Source of the DNA: Bacillota bacterium
Lineage (GTDB): Bacteria; Bacillota; Clostridia; Peptostreptococcales; Anaerovoracaceae
NCBI GenBank assembly: GCA_022793795.1
Contig: JAAWDM010000038.1
Span: 1-54,101 of the forward strand
Length of the DNA stretch: 54,101 bases
Direction of reading: 5' to 3'
Part shown: piece after piece, positions 53,985 to 54,101 of the stretch
Layout of the letters: every line of letters starts with the position of its first letter
How positions within the stretch are numbered: the stretch's first letter is position 1
Position numbers and translations under genes: made by a program
Notes under the pieces: model-generated
The model's input: only the letters and a program-made list of their open reading frames with translations
What the model was told of the DNA's origin: nothing
The model's database searches: none

Positions 53985-54101
53985 TTAGTAATTCTCAGCC
54001 TTTACCTGGAAGTATCCTTTGGCATGGGCGCATACTGGACATTCTTCTGGCGCTTCTGTTCCTACAAACTGATGTCCGCAGTTGCTGCACTGCCATACCA
54101 C
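53985..54101 (-). CDS. Rubrerythrin, C-terminal rubredoxin-like domain (partial)
   Basis: The last 38 residues (VWQCSNCGHQFVGTEAPEECPVCAHAKGYF...) contain the CxxC...CxxC rubredoxin-like FeS4 site that closes rubrerythrin and related reverse rubrerythrins. The diiron helices lie beyond the window edge. Rubrerythrin reduces hydrogen peroxide in anaerobes using electrons from rubredoxin/NADH. Confidence 0.85.
   Translation of the reverse strand: MVWQCSNCGHQFVGTEAPEECPVCAHAKGYFQVKAENY

Overview
The window reads as chromosomal DNA from an anaerobic, probably endospore-forming Clostridia bacterium. The evidence is: an S10-spc-alpha ribosomal operon in Gram-positive order with zinc-type S14, S4 and L36 and a zinc-LID adenylate kinase; dnaX-ebfC-recR next to a BofA-like gene; a short bacterial-type SRP RNA; smpB next to tmRNA with the tag AKNNNNFALAA; a NuoE-NuoF fusion linked to a ferredoxin-rich protein; and rubrerythrin. 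Family-level placement (something like the Family XIII/Anaerovoracaceae group) is only a guess. Almost every gene lies on the minus strand. The plus-strand exceptions are the partial gene at the left edge, a small membrane protein, a small hypothetical, fba, a LuxR-type regulator and a YaaL-like gene.

Left part (1-11.3 kb): the end of a cytidylate-kinase-like gene, a TIGR04076 protein, an ABC-2 export pair governed by a tandem-domain MerR regulator with two matching 20-bp-spacer promoters, tmRNA and smpB, three signal-peptidase-like genes in a row (two full LepB paralogues and one shortened copy lacking catalytic residues), an RluD-type pseudouridine synthase, an MltG-like membrane protein, two small proteins of unknown function, class II fructose-bisphosphate aldolase and a permuted-papain-fold hydrolase.

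Middle (11.3-34.2 kb): pncB-uvrA-uvrB. Next comes an operon of an unknown Cys-rich protein, a NuoE/NuoF fusion and a protein that looks like an [FeFe]-hydrogenase electron-transfer arm joined to a cysteine-less remnant of the H-cluster domain; a LuxR-type activator is divergent from it. Then YitT, a YbaK deacylase, BofA, YaaL (inverted), recR, ebfC, dnaX, SRP RNA, an XRE regulator, a HypE-like AIR synthase, a zinc-ribbon protein, ligA and pcrA.

Right part (34.2-54.1 kb): an Old Yellow Enzyme/FadH-type oxidoreductase that has lost the usual active-site histidines; a cobalamin riboswitch whose transcript seems to end at a terminator before any gene; then the entire S10-spc-alpha operon (rpsJ to rplQ, including secY, adk, map, infA and rpoA). 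The operon is interrupted between rpsJ and rplC by two tandem copies of a ~122-bp imperfectly palindromic repeat. A four-helix membrane protein and the C-terminus of rubrerythrin close the window.

The most unusual items are the orphan B12 riboswitch, the repeat pair inside the ribosomal operon, the pseudo-hydrogenase operon, and an AT-rich inverted-repeat family (TTCGATATTTTT) found in two intergenic regions.
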